Shown in pieces: positions 8,012 through 19,673 of a DNA stretch of 64,000 nucleotides. The notes under the pieces are model-generated. The model did not search any database, was not told the origin of the DNA, and saw nothing but the letters and a program-made list of their open reading frames with translations. Numbering within the stretch: the first letter of the stretch is position 1; every line of letters starts with the position of its first letter. The position numbers and the translations under genes are program-made. This DNA is from Bradyrhizobium sp. WSM1743 (GTDB lineage Bacteria; Pseudomonadota; Alphaproteobacteria; Rhizobiales; Xanthobacteraceae), in the NCBI RefSeq assembly GCF_000473065.1, contig NZ_AXAZ01000014.1, positions 1 to 64,000 on the forward strand, written 5' to 3'.

Positions 8012-8926
8012 CTACGCTGGCGGATTCACCTCCGCGGCTTCGCGCCCCAAATCCCGCTCCCGCAAGTAGATATAGAACCCCGCGCCGATGATGATGGCAG
8101 CGCCGACGAGTGTTGCGATGGATGGGACGTCGCCGAACACGACGAAGCCAAAGATCACGGCCCAGACGATCATCGAATATTGATAGGGCACGACGACGCT
8201 GGCCGGCGCGAGCTTGAGCGAGCGATTGACGCAGAACAGCGCCGTCACCGAGACGCATCCTGCGAGCGCGAAGATCACGAGGCTGCCAGGGGTCGGCGGC
8301 ACCCAGTGGAACGCTGACAGCACAGCCCCCAGCGAAAACGTGCCGACGAATTGCGACGACGCCATCACGATGTCGGGCGTCTTGCGCAGGCTGCGCGTGA
8401 TCAGCATCAGGGTTGCGAAGGAGAGGCTGCCGCCGAGCGCGATCAGCGCCGGCAGGCTGACGGTCTGCGCCGACGGCGGCAGCGCGATCAGGACGCCGCA
8501 GAAGCCGATCAGGATCGCGGTCCAGCGCCGCCAGCCGACCCGCTCACCGAGAAAGATCGCCGACATCGCGGTAACGAAGATGGGGCCGGCGAGATAATAG
8601 GTGATGACGTCGGCGAGCGGCAGATAGACCGTCGCGAGAAAGAAGGCGGCGACCTCGAGCGTCGAGAGCACGACACGAAACAGCTGCAGGCCGGGCCGCT
8701 CCAGATGCAGGAACTGGTGACGCTGCTTCCAGATCAGCGGCGCCAGCAGGAGCAGCGCGGCGCAGGCGCGCAGGAACAAGAGCTGTCCCACCGAATAAGT
8801 CCCGACCAGGAACTTGCCCATGGCATCGCCGAACGAGAACATGAAGATCGACAGCACCATCAATGCAATGCCGGCCAGCCGCGCCGAGCGGTCGTCATAG
8901 GCGGAGAGAGACTTGAAGAAGGGCAT
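8012..8926 (-). CDS. DMT-superfamily (EamA) transporter
   Basis: A 304-residue inner-membrane protein with about ten hydrophobic segments in two EamA repeats (about 16-150 and 160-290), the standard architecture of drug/metabolite exporters such as RhtA/YdcZ relatives. Recognisable pieces are SFGDAMGKFLVGTYSV in the first repeat and ITRSLRKTPDIVMASSQ in the second; the GAAIIIGAGFYIYLRERDL end is typical. Substrate cannot be inferred. It is transcribed toward the repeat block at 7823-8007, and its start is followed upstream by a long perfect inverted repeat (8947-9024). Confidence 0.85.
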   Translation of the reverse strand: MPFFKSLSAYDDRSARLAGIALMVLSIFMFSFGDAMGKFLVGTYSVGQLLFLRACAALLLLAPLIWKQRHQFLHLERPGLQLFRVVLSTLEVAAFFLATVYLPLADVITYYLAGPIFVTAMSAIFLGERVGWRRWTAILIGFCGVLIALPPSAQTVSLPALIALGGSLSFATLMLITRSLRKTPDIVMASSQFVGTFSLGAVLSAFHWVPPTPGSLVIFALAGCVSVTALFCVNRSLKLAPASVVVPYQYSMIVWAVIFGFVVFGDVPSIATLVGAAIIIGAGFYIYLRERDLGREAAEVNPPA

Positions 8927-8946
8927 TGATCGGACTGTCAGAGGTC

Positions 8947-9024
8947 GTCATTGCGAGCGCAGCGAAGCAATCCAGAATCTTTCCGCAGCGACAGTCTGGA
9001 TTGCTTCGCTGCGCTCGCAATGAC
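8947..9024. repeat. Perfect 30-bp inverted repeat (GTCATTGCGAGCGC... type)
   Basis: Arm 8947-8976 is the exact reverse complement of 8995-9024, around an 18-base loop. The arms begin GTCATTGCGAGCG and contain GAAGCAATCCAGA. A diverged relative lies at 56216-56301. This is a dispersed palindromic element, sitting between divergent genes. Confidence 0.9.
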
Positions 9025-9173
9025 GGGGAAAGAGCGTCGCCAGTAATCTTGCTTGCGGTCGTTTTAATGACGTGAGCTACAAGGACAAGCCCGCTTGCGC
9101 TGAATTGAATGGATTGTCGCACTCTTCGCATCGCGGTAGCGATAAACGCCACGCCGAGAAAAAGAGCCCTGAC

Positions 9174-11625
<2,452 letters not shown>

Positions 11626-11646
11626 AGTAAGCACCGCTCTCTCCAC

Positions 11647-11670
11647 ACCTCTCCCGTAGGGAGAGGTTTT
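11647..11670 (+). terminator. Terminator after obgE
   Basis: ACCTCTCCC (11647-11655) pairs with GGGAGAGGT (11659-11667) around GTA, followed by TTTTC. Confidence 0.75.
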
Positions 11671-11723
11671 CTTCGCATCATCGATAGCGCAATATCCGGC
11701 AAGCGAAGGGTGGAGCGAAACGC

Positions 11724-13358
11724 ATGGCGCGCGCGAAGAACGTACTCTGGATCATGTGCGACCAGCTTCGCTATGACTATCTCGGCTGCACCGGTCATCC
11801 CACGCTGAAGACGCCGAACATCGACGCCATGGCCAAGCGCGGCGTGCTCTTCAGCAAGGCCTATGTGCAATCGCCGATCTGCGGCCCGTCGCGGATGTCG
11901 TTCTACACCGGGCGCTACATGCGCTCGCACGGCTCGCACTGGAATGGCTGGCCCTTGCGTGTCGGCGAGCCCACGCTCGGCGATCACCTCAACAAGATCG
12001 GCGTGCGCAACGTGCTGGTCGGCAAGACCCACATGGCGCCCGACCTCGAAGGCATGAAGACGCTCGGCATCCCGCCGGAATCGATCATCGGCGTGCATGT
12101 CGCCGAGTGCGGCTTTGAACCATACGAACGTGACGACGGCCTGCATCCGACCGGGCGGCCACGGCCGAAATACGATGAGTATTTGCGCCAGCAGGGGTTT
12201 GAGGCCACCAATCCCTGGGAGCATTGGGCCAATTCGGGTGCGGCTGACGACGGCTCGCTGCAGAACGGCTGGCTGCTGGTGCACGCCGACAAGGCCGCGC
12301 GCGTGCCGGACGAGCACTCCGAGACGCCCTACATGACGCGGCGCGCGATGGACTTTATCGGCGAGGCCGAGACCGACGGCCGGCCGTGGTGCCTGCACCT
12401 GTCCTACATCAAGCCGCACTGGCCCTATATCGCGCCCGAACCCTACGCCAGCATGTATTCGACGTCGGAGATGATTCCGGTGATCCGCTCCGAGCTCGAG
12501 CGCCAGAACCCGCATCCGGTGTTCGGCGCCTATATGGACATGCGCTACTCCCGCAACATGGCGCGCGATGAGGCCCGCGAGAAGGTGATCCCGACCTACA
12601 TGGGCCTGATCACCCAGATCGACGACCAGATGGGCGTGCTGATGAAGTTTTTGGAGGCGCGCGGGCTGCTGGACACCACCATGATCGTGTTCACCTCCGA
12701 TCACGGCGATTATCTCGGCGATCACTGGATGGGCGAGAAGGACCTGTTCCACGAGCAGTCGGCCAAGATCCCGCTGATCATCATCGATCCCTCCAGAGAG
12801 GCTGACGCCACGCGCGGCACACGCAATGACGCGCTGGTCGAGGCCATCGATCTCGCGCCGACCTTCGTCGACTATTTCGGCGGCAAGGTGCCGGGACACA
12901 TCCTCGAAGGACATTCGCTGCTGCCGCTGCTACGCGGCGAGCGGCCGAGCGACTGGCGCAAGGTGGCATTCTCCGAATACGACTACGCCATGCAGGACGT
13001 GCGGCTGAAGCTGAACCAGCCGATCGAGCGCTGCCGCCTGTTTATGGTGTTCGACGGCCGCTGGAAATATATCCACGCCTCCGGCTTCCGTCCGATGCTG
13101 TACGACCTCGAAACCGATCCGGAAGAGTTCATCGATCGCGGTGACGATCCCGAATGCGCCTCGATCATCGCGCGGCTCCAGGCCGAGCTGTTCGACTGGG
13201 CGCTGCATCCCAACGACCACATCACCACGCCGCGCGAGAAGATCGCGAACTATGCGGATAATCAGCTCCAGGTGAAGGGCGGGATTTTGATCGGCATCTG
13301 GGATGAAGCGGAACTCGCCGCGATCAAGGACGGCATCGCGCAGCGCGCGAAAATGTAG
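11724..13358 (+). CDS. Sulfatase-superfamily hydrolase, phosphonate monoester hydrolase type
   Basis: A 544-residue alkaline phosphatase/sulfatase-fold enzyme without signal peptide. MCDQLRYDYLGC near the N-terminus supplies metal ligand D13, and CGPSRMSFYTGR (from C53) is the CxPxR sulfatase signature in which Cys becomes formylglycine. TSDHGDYLGDHWMGEK further on gives the remaining Asp-His metal ligands. The close agreement with rhizobial phosphonate monoester hydrolases (PTLKTPNID, GRYMRSHGSHWNG) makes a promiscuous phosphonate/phosphate/sulfate ester hydrolase likely. The ATG follows GGGTGGAGCG. A formylglycine-generating enzyme must be supplied elsewhere. It lies between obgE and proB as an apparent insertion. 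Confidence 0.88.
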   Translation: MARAKNVLWIMCDQLRYDYLGCTGHPTLKTPNIDAMAKRGVLFSKAYVQSPICGPSRMSFYTGRYMRSHGSHWNGWPLRVGEPTLGDHLNKIGVRNVLVGKTHMAPDLEGMKTLGIPPESIIGVHVAECGFEPYERDDGLHPTGRPRPKYDEYLRQQGFEATNPWEHWANSGAADDGSLQNGWLLVHADKAARVPDEHSETPYMTRRAMDFIGEAETDGRPWCLHLSYIKPHWPYIAPEPYASMYSTSEMIPVIRSELERQNPHPVFGAYMDMRYSRNMARDEAREKVIPTYMGLITQIDDQMGVLMKFLEARGLLDTTMIVFTSDHGDYLGDHWMGEKDLFHEQSAKIPLIIIDPSREADATRGTRNDALVEAIDLAPTFVDYFGGKVPGHILEGHSLLPLLRGERPSDWRKVAFSEYDYAMQDVRLKLNQPIERCRLFMVFDGRWKYIHASGFRPMLYDLETDPEEFIDRGDDPECASIIARLQAELFDWALHPNDHITTPREKIANYADNQLQVKGGILIGIWDEAELAAIKDGIAQRAKM

Positions 13359-13360
13359 AC

Positions 13361-13472
13361 CCTCATGGTGAGGAGGCGCGAAGCGCCGTCTCGAACCATG
13401 CAGGCCCTGCTCTAACAGCCGGGTCTTTCATCCTTCGAGACGCGCGCAAGAGCGCGCTCCTCAGGATGAGGG
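13361..13472. repeat. Palindromic repeat (CCTCATGGTGAGGAGGCGCG type)
   Basis: Opens with CCTCATGGTGAGGAGG just past the sulfatase stop and closes with CGCGCTCCTCAGGATGAGG; the two ends are imperfect inverted copies. A second copy lies at 57872-57993. Confidence 0.8.
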
Positions 13473-13490
13473 GATAGAGCACGCGGCTAG

Positions 13491-14000
13491 CTAGCGATCA
13501 ACCACGCGCCCCTCAAATTCCGGTTTGCCGGGCACCAGAAAGAGCCGGTACCACTCAACATCCCTTCGCTCGGCAATTTCGGAATCCGACAGTTTCGCGG
13601 CTTCGCCAAGGCTCAACTGATCGATGCCGAGGTTTTGCGCCGCCGCGTAGACTGCATAGTCTCCGCTTTCGATTTCGGCGGAGAGTGCTGGATCATGATC
13701 GATCACCGACATGACGTGGATCCGTCCGTTTCCGGAATGGAAGTGCACGCAGGTGATCCGCTGCCATTCGGCCGGGGAAGGAGGCTCGCTGCTCAGCACG
13801 AGCTCAACCCAATGGTTGTTGAGGTCGGCTTCCGTGCCGATCATCCGAAACGTCGGCACGCCGGCAAAGCCGCGTTTGGATTTCGCAGCATCCCAGTTCC
13901 AGTCGTCCTCGCTGCCAAGCGAGCTCAATGGATCGTCGCACACGACGATCTGATAATTGCTGGCAAATACGCGCGCAGCGCCGAGTGACTGCTGAGTCAT
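13491..14000 (-). CDS. Uncharacterised protein, weakly ComJ-like
   Basis: A 169-residue soluble acidic protein starting MTQQSLGAARVFASNYQI (ATG 14000; an in-frame ATG three codons earlier is possible). Visible elements are a WNWDAAKSKRGFAGVP segment, a long central beta-rich part (HWVELVLSSEPP, VHFHSGNGRIHVMSV) and IESGDYAVYAAAQNLG. This order (DW...GFA, then ...GRIHV, then ...GDY) reminds me of the small ComJ family of nuclease inhibitors, but the match is from memory and weak. No nuclease gene is adjacent. It lies tail-to-tail with the sulfatase and just after the TctC gene start in the same direction. Confidence 0.6.
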   Translation of the reverse strand: MTQQSLGAARVFASNYQIVVCDDPLSSLGSEDDWNWDAAKSKRGFAGVPTFRMIGTEADLNNHWVELVLSSEPPSPAEWQRITCVHFHSGNGRIHVMSVIDHDPALSAEIESGDYAVYAAAQNLGIDQLSLGEAAKLSDSEIAERRDVEWYRLFLVPGKPEFEGRVVDR

Positions 14001-14016
14001 GTCAGGCAACCTGGCC

Positions 14017-14982
14017 TCAATTCTCGATCTTGTATCCGGTCGCCTTCACGATCGGCTGCCACAGCGCGATGTTCGCTGCGAGCTCCTTCGTCAATCCCTC
14101 CGGCGTCGACCCGACCGGGATCAGCCCGATCGCGGTCAGCTTCTCCTTCACCTCCGGCTTGGCGAGCGCCGCGCTCGCGGCCGCGCCGAGCTTGGCCGCG
14201 AACTCCGGCGGGCTGCCGGCGGGAAGCCACATGCCGTACCAGGCATCCGCAACGAGACCGATGCCGCTCTCCTTCAGCGTGGGCCCCTCAGGCGCGAACG
14301 GCGAACGTTCCGCGCTCGACACCGCGATGATCTTCACACCCTTGGCGCGGTGCTGCGGCAGCGCGTCCGCCAGCGTGGTGATCCCGAAGGAAATGTGGCC
14401 GCCGACCAGGTCGTTGAGGATCGGCGCACTGCCGCGATAGGGCACGCGGGTCAGGGGAATACCGAGGTCCTTCTCGAGCTTGGAGCCCATGAAGTGCGGA
14501 ATGGTGCCGTTGCTCGGCACGCCGAACGAGGTCTTGTCCGGGTGCGCCTTGAGCCATGTACCAAAGCTCTTGAAATCGGTGGCGTCGACCGCCGGGTTGA
14601 TCGCCAGCGCAAATTCGAACCGCGCCAGCAGCGACACCGGCACAAAATCTTTGGCGGTGTCGAAGCTCGGTGTCGTCTCGACCATCGGCAGCAGGTACAT
14701 GGTCGGCCCCGTCGTCACCAGCACCATGCTGCCGTCGGGACTTGCGCCCTTCACCGCCTTGATACCGATCAGGCCGTCGCCGCCGGTGCGGTTCTCGACC
14801 ACGATGGTCCGTTGCAGCACCGGCGCCATCTCCTGCGCGATCAGCCGGCACAGCGTGTCGCCGCCAGCTCCAGCCGCGAACGGGAAGATGACCTTTGTGA
14901 GACCGGCCTGCGCTTGCGCCCCGCTCGCCTGCGCCAACAGCGGCAGCCCGAGACATCCGGCCATGAATTTGCGGCGATCCAT
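14017..14982 (-). CDS. Tripartite tricarboxylate transporter substrate-binding protein (TctC/Bug family)
   Basis: A 321-residue periplasmic binding protein. The N-terminus MDRRKFMAGCLGLPLLAQAS is a signal peptide with an RRxF-like Tat flavour, cleaved near AQAQA. Family landmarks are FPFAAGAGGDTLCRLIA, ENRTGGDGLIGIKAV, YRGSAPILNDLVGGHISF and the C-terminal PEVKEKLTAIG. Bug proteins bind carboxylates and related small acids; the ligand is not predictable. No TctA/TctB membrane partners are nearby, which is common for the many orphan Bug proteins of this group. The gene lies divergent from proB and next to the unknown 13491-14000 gene. Confidence 0.9.
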   Translation of the reverse strand: MDRRKFMAGCLGLPLLAQASGAQAQAGLTKVIFPFAAGAGGDTLCRLIAQEMAPVLQRTIVVENRTGGDGLIGIKAVKGASPDGSMVLVTTGPTMYLLPMVETTPSFDTAKDFVPVSLLARFEFALAINPAVDATDFKSFGTWLKAHPDKTSFGVPSNGTIPHFMGSKLEKDLGIPLTRVPYRGSAPILNDLVGGHISFGITTLADALPQHRAKGVKIIAVSSAERSPFAPEGPTLKESGIGLVADAWYGMWLPAGSPPEFAAKLGAAASAALAKPEVKEKLTAIGLIPVGSTPEGLTKELAANIALWQPIVKATGYKIEN

Positions 14983-15169
14983 TCGTTTCCTCTCTTGGCC
15001 CCATTATCGTTGACCGCAGTTAGAGCCAGGCGGACGCCTGGCACAAGGCCGACATGCGCCGTTTACCATGCCGGCTGCCTTGCGCCGGTCACCGTCCTGC
15101 TGCAAAAGCAGGGCTCATCGGCGCCGCCTGTCGCTCCGCCGTTTCCCCGAGCAATTCGCATCCAGCGCC

Positions 15170-16291
15170 ATGGCCAGCCCCGAACTCAGTCAATTCCGCC
15201 GCATCGTGGTCAAGGTCGGCTCCGCGCTGCTGGTTGATTCCGACAAAGGCGAGGTGCGGGGGTCCTGGCTCGCCGCGCTCGCCGACGATATGGCCAAGCT
15301 GCACAAGGAAGGGCGCGACGTGCTCGTGGTGTCCTCAGGCTCGATCGCGCTCGGCCGCAGCCGGCTCAAGCTGCCGCGCGGCCCGCTGAAGCTGGAAGAG
15401 AGCCAGGCCGCCGCCGCAGTCGGCCAGATCGCGCTGGCGCGGATCTGGTCGGAGGTGCTCGGGGCGCACGGCATCGACGCCGGCCAGATCCTGGTCACGC
15501 TCCAGGACACCGAGGAGCGCCGCCGCTATCTCAATGCCCGCTCCACCATCGGCAAGCTTTTGGAATGGCGTGCCATTCCCGTGATCAACGAGAACGATAC
15601 GGTCGCCACCACCGAGATCCGCTATGGCGACAATGACCGCCTCGCCGCGCGCGTCGCCACCATGGCGAGCGCCGATCTGCTCGTGCTGCTGTCCGACATC
15701 GACGGGCTCTACGACGCCCCGCCGAAGAACAACCCGAACGCAAAACTCATTCCCGTCGTCGACAGCATTTCGTCAGAGATCGAGGCGGTGGCGGGCGATG
15801 CCGAGTCCGAGCTGTCGCGTGGCGGCATGCGCACGAAGGTCGAGGCGGCCAAGATCGCGACGACCGGAGGCACGCACATGCTGATCGCCTCCGGCAAGAT
15901 CGAGCATCCCTTGCAGGCGATCGCCGATGGCGGCCGCTGCACCTGGTTCCTGACGCCGGCCAATCCCATCACCTCGCGCAAACGCTGGATCGCGGGCACG
16001 CTGGAGCCGAAGGGCACGCTGACGATCGATGCCGGCGCAGTGACGGCGCTACGTGCCGGCGCCAGCCTGCTGCCGGCCGGCGTCATCAAGGTCGAGGGCC
16101 AGTTCGCCCGCGGCGATGCCGTGATCGTGCGCGGCCCCGACGGTAGCGAGGTCGGCCGCGGCCTGATCGCCTATGACGCCGATGATGCCGAGCGGATCAA
16201 GGGCCGCTCCTCCCCGGACGTGATGACCATCCTCGGCATCAGCGGCCGCGCGGAGATGATCCACCGCGACGATCTGGTGGTGGGCGGGTAA
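15170..16291 (+). CDS. proB: Glutamate 5-kinase
   Basis: A 373-residue enzyme catalysing the first step of proline synthesis, ATP + glutamate to gamma-glutamyl phosphate. The amino-acid kinase domain (about 1-260) contains [41 protein letters not shown] and LSDIDGLYD; a PUA domain follows (about 280-360, from [16 protein letters not shown]). The ATG at 15170 gives [17 protein letters not shown]; the longer open frame from 15068 adds a basic segment without homology. proA follows after 279 bases occupied largely by a palindromic repeat. Feedback inhibition by proline is a family property. Confidence 0.96.
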   Translation: MASPELSQFRRIVVKVGSALLVDSDKGEVRGSWLAALADDMAKLHKEGRDVLVVSSGSIALGRSRLKLPRGPLKLEESQAAAAVGQIALARIWSEVLGAHGIDAGQILVTLQDTEERRRYLNARSTIGKLLEWRAIPVINENDTVATTEIRYGDNDRLAARVATMASADLLVLLSDIDGLYDAPPKNNPNAKLIPVVDSISSEIEAVAGDAESELSRGGMRTKVEAAKIATTGGTHMLIASGKIEHPLQAIADGGRCTWFLTPANPITSRKRWIAGTLEPKGTLTIDAGAVTALRAGASLLPAGVIKVEGQFARGDAVIVRGPDGSEVGRGLIAYDADDAERIKGRSSPDVMTILGISGRAEMIHRDDLVVGG

Positions 16292-16301
16292 GGTCGCCTC
16301 C

Positions 16302-16404
16302 GTCATTCCGGGATGGTCCGAAGGACCAGACCTCAGGTGCGCAATTGCGCACCGGGGAATCTCGAGATTCCGGGTTCGGTGCTAGCGCACCGCCCCAGAA
16401 TGAC
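16302..16404. repeat. Palindromic repeat (GTCATTCCGGG type)
   Basis: Begins GTCATTCCGGGATGG and ends CCCCAGAATGAC, with internal small palindromes (GGTGCGCAATTGCGCACC). It lies between proB and proA. Related copies: 24354-24391, 48947-48985, 56900-57024. Confidence 0.85.
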
Positions 16405-16570
16405 AACCCACCTGAGGCCCGTGGATGGTCGGGTCAAGTCTGGCCATGACGTCGGATTGGGCCAGCGACCCAGCCGGCCCGCCGCCGGGAGACCTGCCAT
16501 ACCCGCTCCGCCCTTCGCAGAAGCGGGATTTCCGTGCTAGGACACCGGCTTAGCAGAAGGTTTTGACCCC

Positions 16571-17866
16571 ATGGCCGCCCCCCTTAAAGCCGTTGACGGC
16601 AATGCCGAACTCCAGGCGCTGATGTCCGATCTCGGAACCCGTGCTCGCGCTGCTGCCCGCGTGCTGGCGCTGGCGCCGCCGGAGCAGAAGAACCGGGCGC
16701 TCGAGGCCATGGAGCGGGCGATCCGCGCCAACGCGGCCGCGATCCTTGCCGCCAATGCCGAGGACGTCGCGGAAGCCCGTGCCTCCGGCAATGCGACCTC
16801 CGCCTTCATCGACCGCCTGACGCTGACGCCTGCACGGGTCGAATCGATGGCCGAAGGCATCGGCATCGTGCGCGGCATCGCCGACCCGATCGGGGTCGTC
16901 ATCGAGAGCTGGCAGCGGCCGAACGGCATGACCATCGAGCGCGTGCGGGTGCCGCTCGGCGTCGTCGGCGTGATCTTCGAGAGCCGTCCGAACGTTGCGG
17001 CGGATGCCGGCGTGCTGTGCCTGAAATCCGGCAATGCCGTGATCCTGCGCGGCGGCTCGGACAGTTTCCGTTCCTGCCGTGCCATCCATGAGTGCCTGGT
17101 GCAGGGCCTGCGCGAAGCCGGTCTGCCTGAAGCTGCGATCACGCTGGTGCCGACGCGCGACCGCGCCGCGGTCGGCATGATGCTGTCGGGACTGAACGGC
17201 GCGATCGACGTGATCGTGCCGCGCGGCGGCAAGAGCCTTGTCGCGCGCGTCGAGCAGGAAGCGCGCGTGCCTGTCTTCGCGCATCTCGAAGGCGTCAACC
17301 ACGTCTATGTCGATGCCAGCGCCGACCTCGCCATGGCGAAGTCGATCGTGCTCAACGCCAAGATGCGCCGCACCGGCGTCTGCGGCGCGGCCGAAACGCT
17401 GCTGGTCGATCGCGCCGCTGCTGCATCGAGCCTGAAGCCGCTGGTCGAGATGCTGCTGGATGCCGGCTGCGAGGTGCGCGGCGATGACGCCGTGCAGAAG
17501 GCCGATGCGCGCGTCAAGCCTGCAAACGACGAGGATTGGGACACCGAATATCTCGACGCGATCATCGCGGCAAAGGTGGTGGACGGCGTCGACGACGCGA
17601 TCGCACACATCCAGAACCACGGCTCGCATCATACCGACGCAATCGTGAGCGCCGATGAGCGTGCGGCGAAGAAATTCCTCAGCGAGGTCGATTCCGCGAT
17701 CGTGCTGCACAACGCCTCGACACAGTTCGCCGATGGCGGCGAGTTCGGTTTCGGTGCCGAGATCGGGATTGCCACCGGCCGGTTTCACGCCCGCGGCCCG
17801 GTCGGCGCCGAGCAGTTGACGAGTTTCAAATATCGCGTCCACGGCACCGGACAGACCCGGCCGTAG
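16571..17866 (+). CDS. proA: Gamma-glutamyl phosphate reductase
   Basis: A 431-residue NADPH-dependent aldehyde-dehydrogenase-fold enzyme that reduces gamma-glutamyl phosphate to glutamate semialdehyde, the second step of proline synthesis. Motifs include [35 protein letters not shown] and the catalytic-Cys segment [13 protein letters not shown]; the family end [19 protein letters not shown] is present. ATG 16571 follows AGAAGG. nadD starts 19 bases after the stop, so proA-nadD are likely cotranscribed. Confidence 0.97.
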   Translation: MAAPLKAVDGNAELQALMSDLGTRARAAARVLALAPPEQKNRALEAMERAIRANAAAILAANAEDVAEARASGNATSAFIDRLTLTPARVESMAEGIGIVRGIADPIGVVIESWQRPNGMTIERVRVPLGVVGVIFESRPNVAADAGVLCLKSGNAVILRGGSDSFRSCRAIHECLVQGLREAGLPEAAITLVPTRDRAAVGMMLSGLNGAIDVIVPRGGKSLVARVEQEARVPVFAHLEGVNHVYVDASADLAMAKSIVLNAKMRRTGVCGAAETLLVDRAAAASSLKPLVEMLLDAGCEVRGDDAVQKADARVKPANDEDWDTEYLDAIIAAKVVDGVDDAIAHIQNHGSHHTDAIVSADERAAKKFLSEVDSAIVLHNASTQFADGGEFGFGAEIGIATGRFHARGPVGAEQLTSFKYRVHGTGQTRP

Positions 17867-17885
17867 ACGTCGCGAGGCGCGGGCA

Positions 17886-18530
17886 TTGAGCAACAATTTC
17901 GTCGTGCCGCGGTTCGTGGCGCAAGCGGTCCCGCCCCACACGGAGGGCATGCGCATCGGCCTGCTCGGCGGCTCCTTCAATCCGCCGCATCAAGCCCATC
18001 GCGCGATCAGCCGGTTCGCGCTCAAGCGATTGCAGCTCGATCGCATCTGGTGGCTGGTCACACCAGGCAATCCGCTCAAGGAGAACGGCAATCTGCACGA
18101 GCTCGGCGCGCGCATGCAGGCCGCGCGCAACGTCGCCAATGATCCGCGCATCGAGGTGAGCTGTCTCGAATCCGTCATTCGCACCCGCTATACTATCGAC
18201 ACGATCAACACCTTGCGCCGCCGCTTCCCTGGCTTGCGCTTTGTCTGGATCATGGGCGCCGACAATCTCGCTCAATTCCATCGTTGGCAGGACTGGCGGC
18301 GCATCGCCGCCCAGGTGCCGATGGCAGTGATCGATCGCCCCCCGCAAAGCTTTCGCGCCCTCGCATCGCCGGCCGCCCAGGCGCTATCGCGCTACCGTCT
18401 GCCTGAGCAAAAGGCAGCCCTGCTTGCAGATCGGCCGGCGCCGGCCTGGGTATTCCTGACCGGATTGAAGCTGAATCTCTCCTCGACGGGCTTACGGAAC
18501 CCGGATGGGAGCTGGAAAGGTACGAAGTGA
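17886..18530 (+). CDS. nadD: Nicotinate-nucleotide adenylyltransferase
   Basis: A 214-residue adenylyltransferase making nicotinate adenine dinucleotide for NAD synthesis. The nucleotidyltransferase motifs are [15 protein letters not shown] (HxGH-type) and LSSTGLR (SSTxIR-type), with [18 protein letters not shown] between. Two starts are possible: TTG 17886 ([10 protein letters not shown]) and ATG 17949 (MRIGLLGG), the latter only one or two bases after GGAGGG. I list the longer form because it leaves a short proA-nadD gap. It sits in the proA-nadD-rsfS-rlmH group common to Rhizobiales. Confidence 0.93.
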   Translation: MSNNFVVPRFVAQAVPPHTEGMRIGLLGGSFNPPHQAHRAISRFALKRLQLDRIWWLVTPGNPLKENGNLHELGARMQAARNVANDPRIEVSCLESVIRTRYTIDTINTLRRRFPGLRFVWIMGADNLAQFHRWQDWRRIAAQVPMAVIDRPPQSFRALASPAAQALSRYRLPEQKAALLADRPAPAWVFLTGLKLNLSSTGLRNPDGSWKGTK

Positions 18531-18574
18531 GACGGATGTGCGGACATGGTGTGGACTACGGGCTCTCTGGCATA

Positions 18575-18603
18575 TTGAAACCCTTAACCCCACATGATGT
18601 AGT
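18575..18603 (+). promoter_or_regulatory. Possible promoter upstream of rsfS
   Basis: TTGAAA (18575-18580), 17 bases, then TGTAGT (18598-18603), about 70 bases before the rsfS TTG. The -10 is a poor match, so this is tentative. Confidence 0.3.
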
Positions 18604-18672
18604 GTAACCAGTGAGCGTCGGATTCGGCGTTTCGCGATACAGTGAAAGGAATGGTCCCTGACCGCATCTGTA

Positions 18673-19095
18673 TTGTCCAAGCCTGTTTTACCCAAGGTTG
18701 CCAAGCCTACGCGTAAAACATCGACCAAAGCTGCGGTCTTGAAGGCGCAACCCGACGCCGACAAGACCCTGAGCCTGATCCTCTCCCGCCTCGAGGACAT
18801 GAAGGCGGAAGAGACGGTCACCATCGACCTTCGCGGCAAATCGGCGTATTCCGACTTCATGATCGTCACCACCGGCCGGGTGAACCGGCACGTCGGCGCG
18901 ATCGCGGAAAACGTCACCAAGAGCCTCAAGGAAAACGGCATCAAGAACATCCATGTCGAGGGCTTGCCCAATTGCGACTGGGTGCTGATCGATTCCGGCG
19001 ACGTGATCGTGCACGTGTTCAGACCCGAGGTCCGCGAGTTCTACAATCTCGAGAGGTTGTACATGCAGGGCCCAGGGGCGGCGAAGGCGATCTAG
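18673..19095 (+). CDS. rsfS: Ribosomal silencing factor RsfS
   Basis: A 140-residue RsfS/Iojap protein, which binds L14 on free 50S subunits and blocks subunit joining in starved cells. The core is DLRGKSAYSDFMIVTTGRVNRHVGAIAENV, then EGLPNCDWVLIDSGDVIVHVFRPEVREFYNLERLY, all family-typical. The start is a TTG (18673); an in-frame stop lies at 18643 and no ATG or GTG occurs between them. The first ~28 residues form a Lys/Thr/Ala-rich extension absent from E. coli RsfS. rlmH follows 95 bases later. Confidence 0.94.
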   Translation: MSKPVLPKVAKPTRKTSTKAAVLKAQPDADKTLSLILSRLEDMKAEETVTIDLRGKSAYSDFMIVTTGRVNRHVGAIAENVTKSLKENGIKNIHVEGLPNCDWVLIDSGDVIVHVFRPEVREFYNLERLYMQGPGAAKAI

Positions 19096-19190
19096 GCTCA
19101 TCGAGCCGATTTCGAATCGGCTAACGCGCATGCTAGCGTCGTGCGCGCGCGGGATGCGCGCGGTCTGGAAACCACGGCGCTGAAGCCATC

Positions 19191-19673
19191 ATGCGTGTTG
19201 CTGTCATTGCGGTGGGCCGACTGAAGCAGGGCCCCGAACGGGAGCTTGCCGACCGTTATCTTGAGCGGTTCGACGAGGCCGGCCGCAAGCTTGGATTCCG
19301 CCCGCTCAGCATCCACGAAATTCCCGAGAGCCGCGCACGCGACACCGCGACGCGGATGGCCGAGGAGGCCGCGGCGATCTCGGCGCATATCCCGGAAAAA
19401 TCGATCCTGGTGGCACTAGACGAGCGCGGCCAGAATCTCGACTCAACCGTATTCGCACGGCATCTCGGGCGCTGGCGCGACGAGGGAGCCGGACATACTA
19501 TCTTCGTGATCGGAGGGGCGGACGGACTTTCGCCCGAATTGCGCCGTAAGGCCAAGCTCGCGATCGCGTTCGGCTCTGCGACCTGGCCGCACCAAATGGT
19601 CCGCGTCATGCTTCTGGAACAGCTTTATCGGGCCGCCACCATTCTGGCCGGCCACCCCTATCACCGCGCGTGA
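19191..19673 (+). CDS. rlmH: 23S rRNA (pseudouridine-1915-N3) methyltransferase
   Basis: A 160-residue SPOUT-fold methyltransferase that modifies m3-pseudouridine 1915 in helix 69 of 23S rRNA using SAM. It starts MRVAVIAVGRLKQGPE; the knot region contains LVALDERGQNLDSTVFARHL, FVIGGADGLSPELR and the C-terminal ATWPHQMVRVMLLEQLYRAATILAGHPYH, diagnostic of RlmH. The stop overlaps the start of the downstream EnvC-like gene (GTGATG), indicating translational coupling. Confidence 0.97.
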   Translation: MRVAVIAVGRLKQGPERELADRYLERFDEAGRKLGFRPLSIHEIPESRARDTATRMAEEAAAISAHIPEKSILVALDERGQNLDSTVFARHLGRWRDEGAGHTIFVIGGADGLSPELRRKAKLAIAFGSATWPHQMVRVMLLEQLYRAATILAGHPYHRA

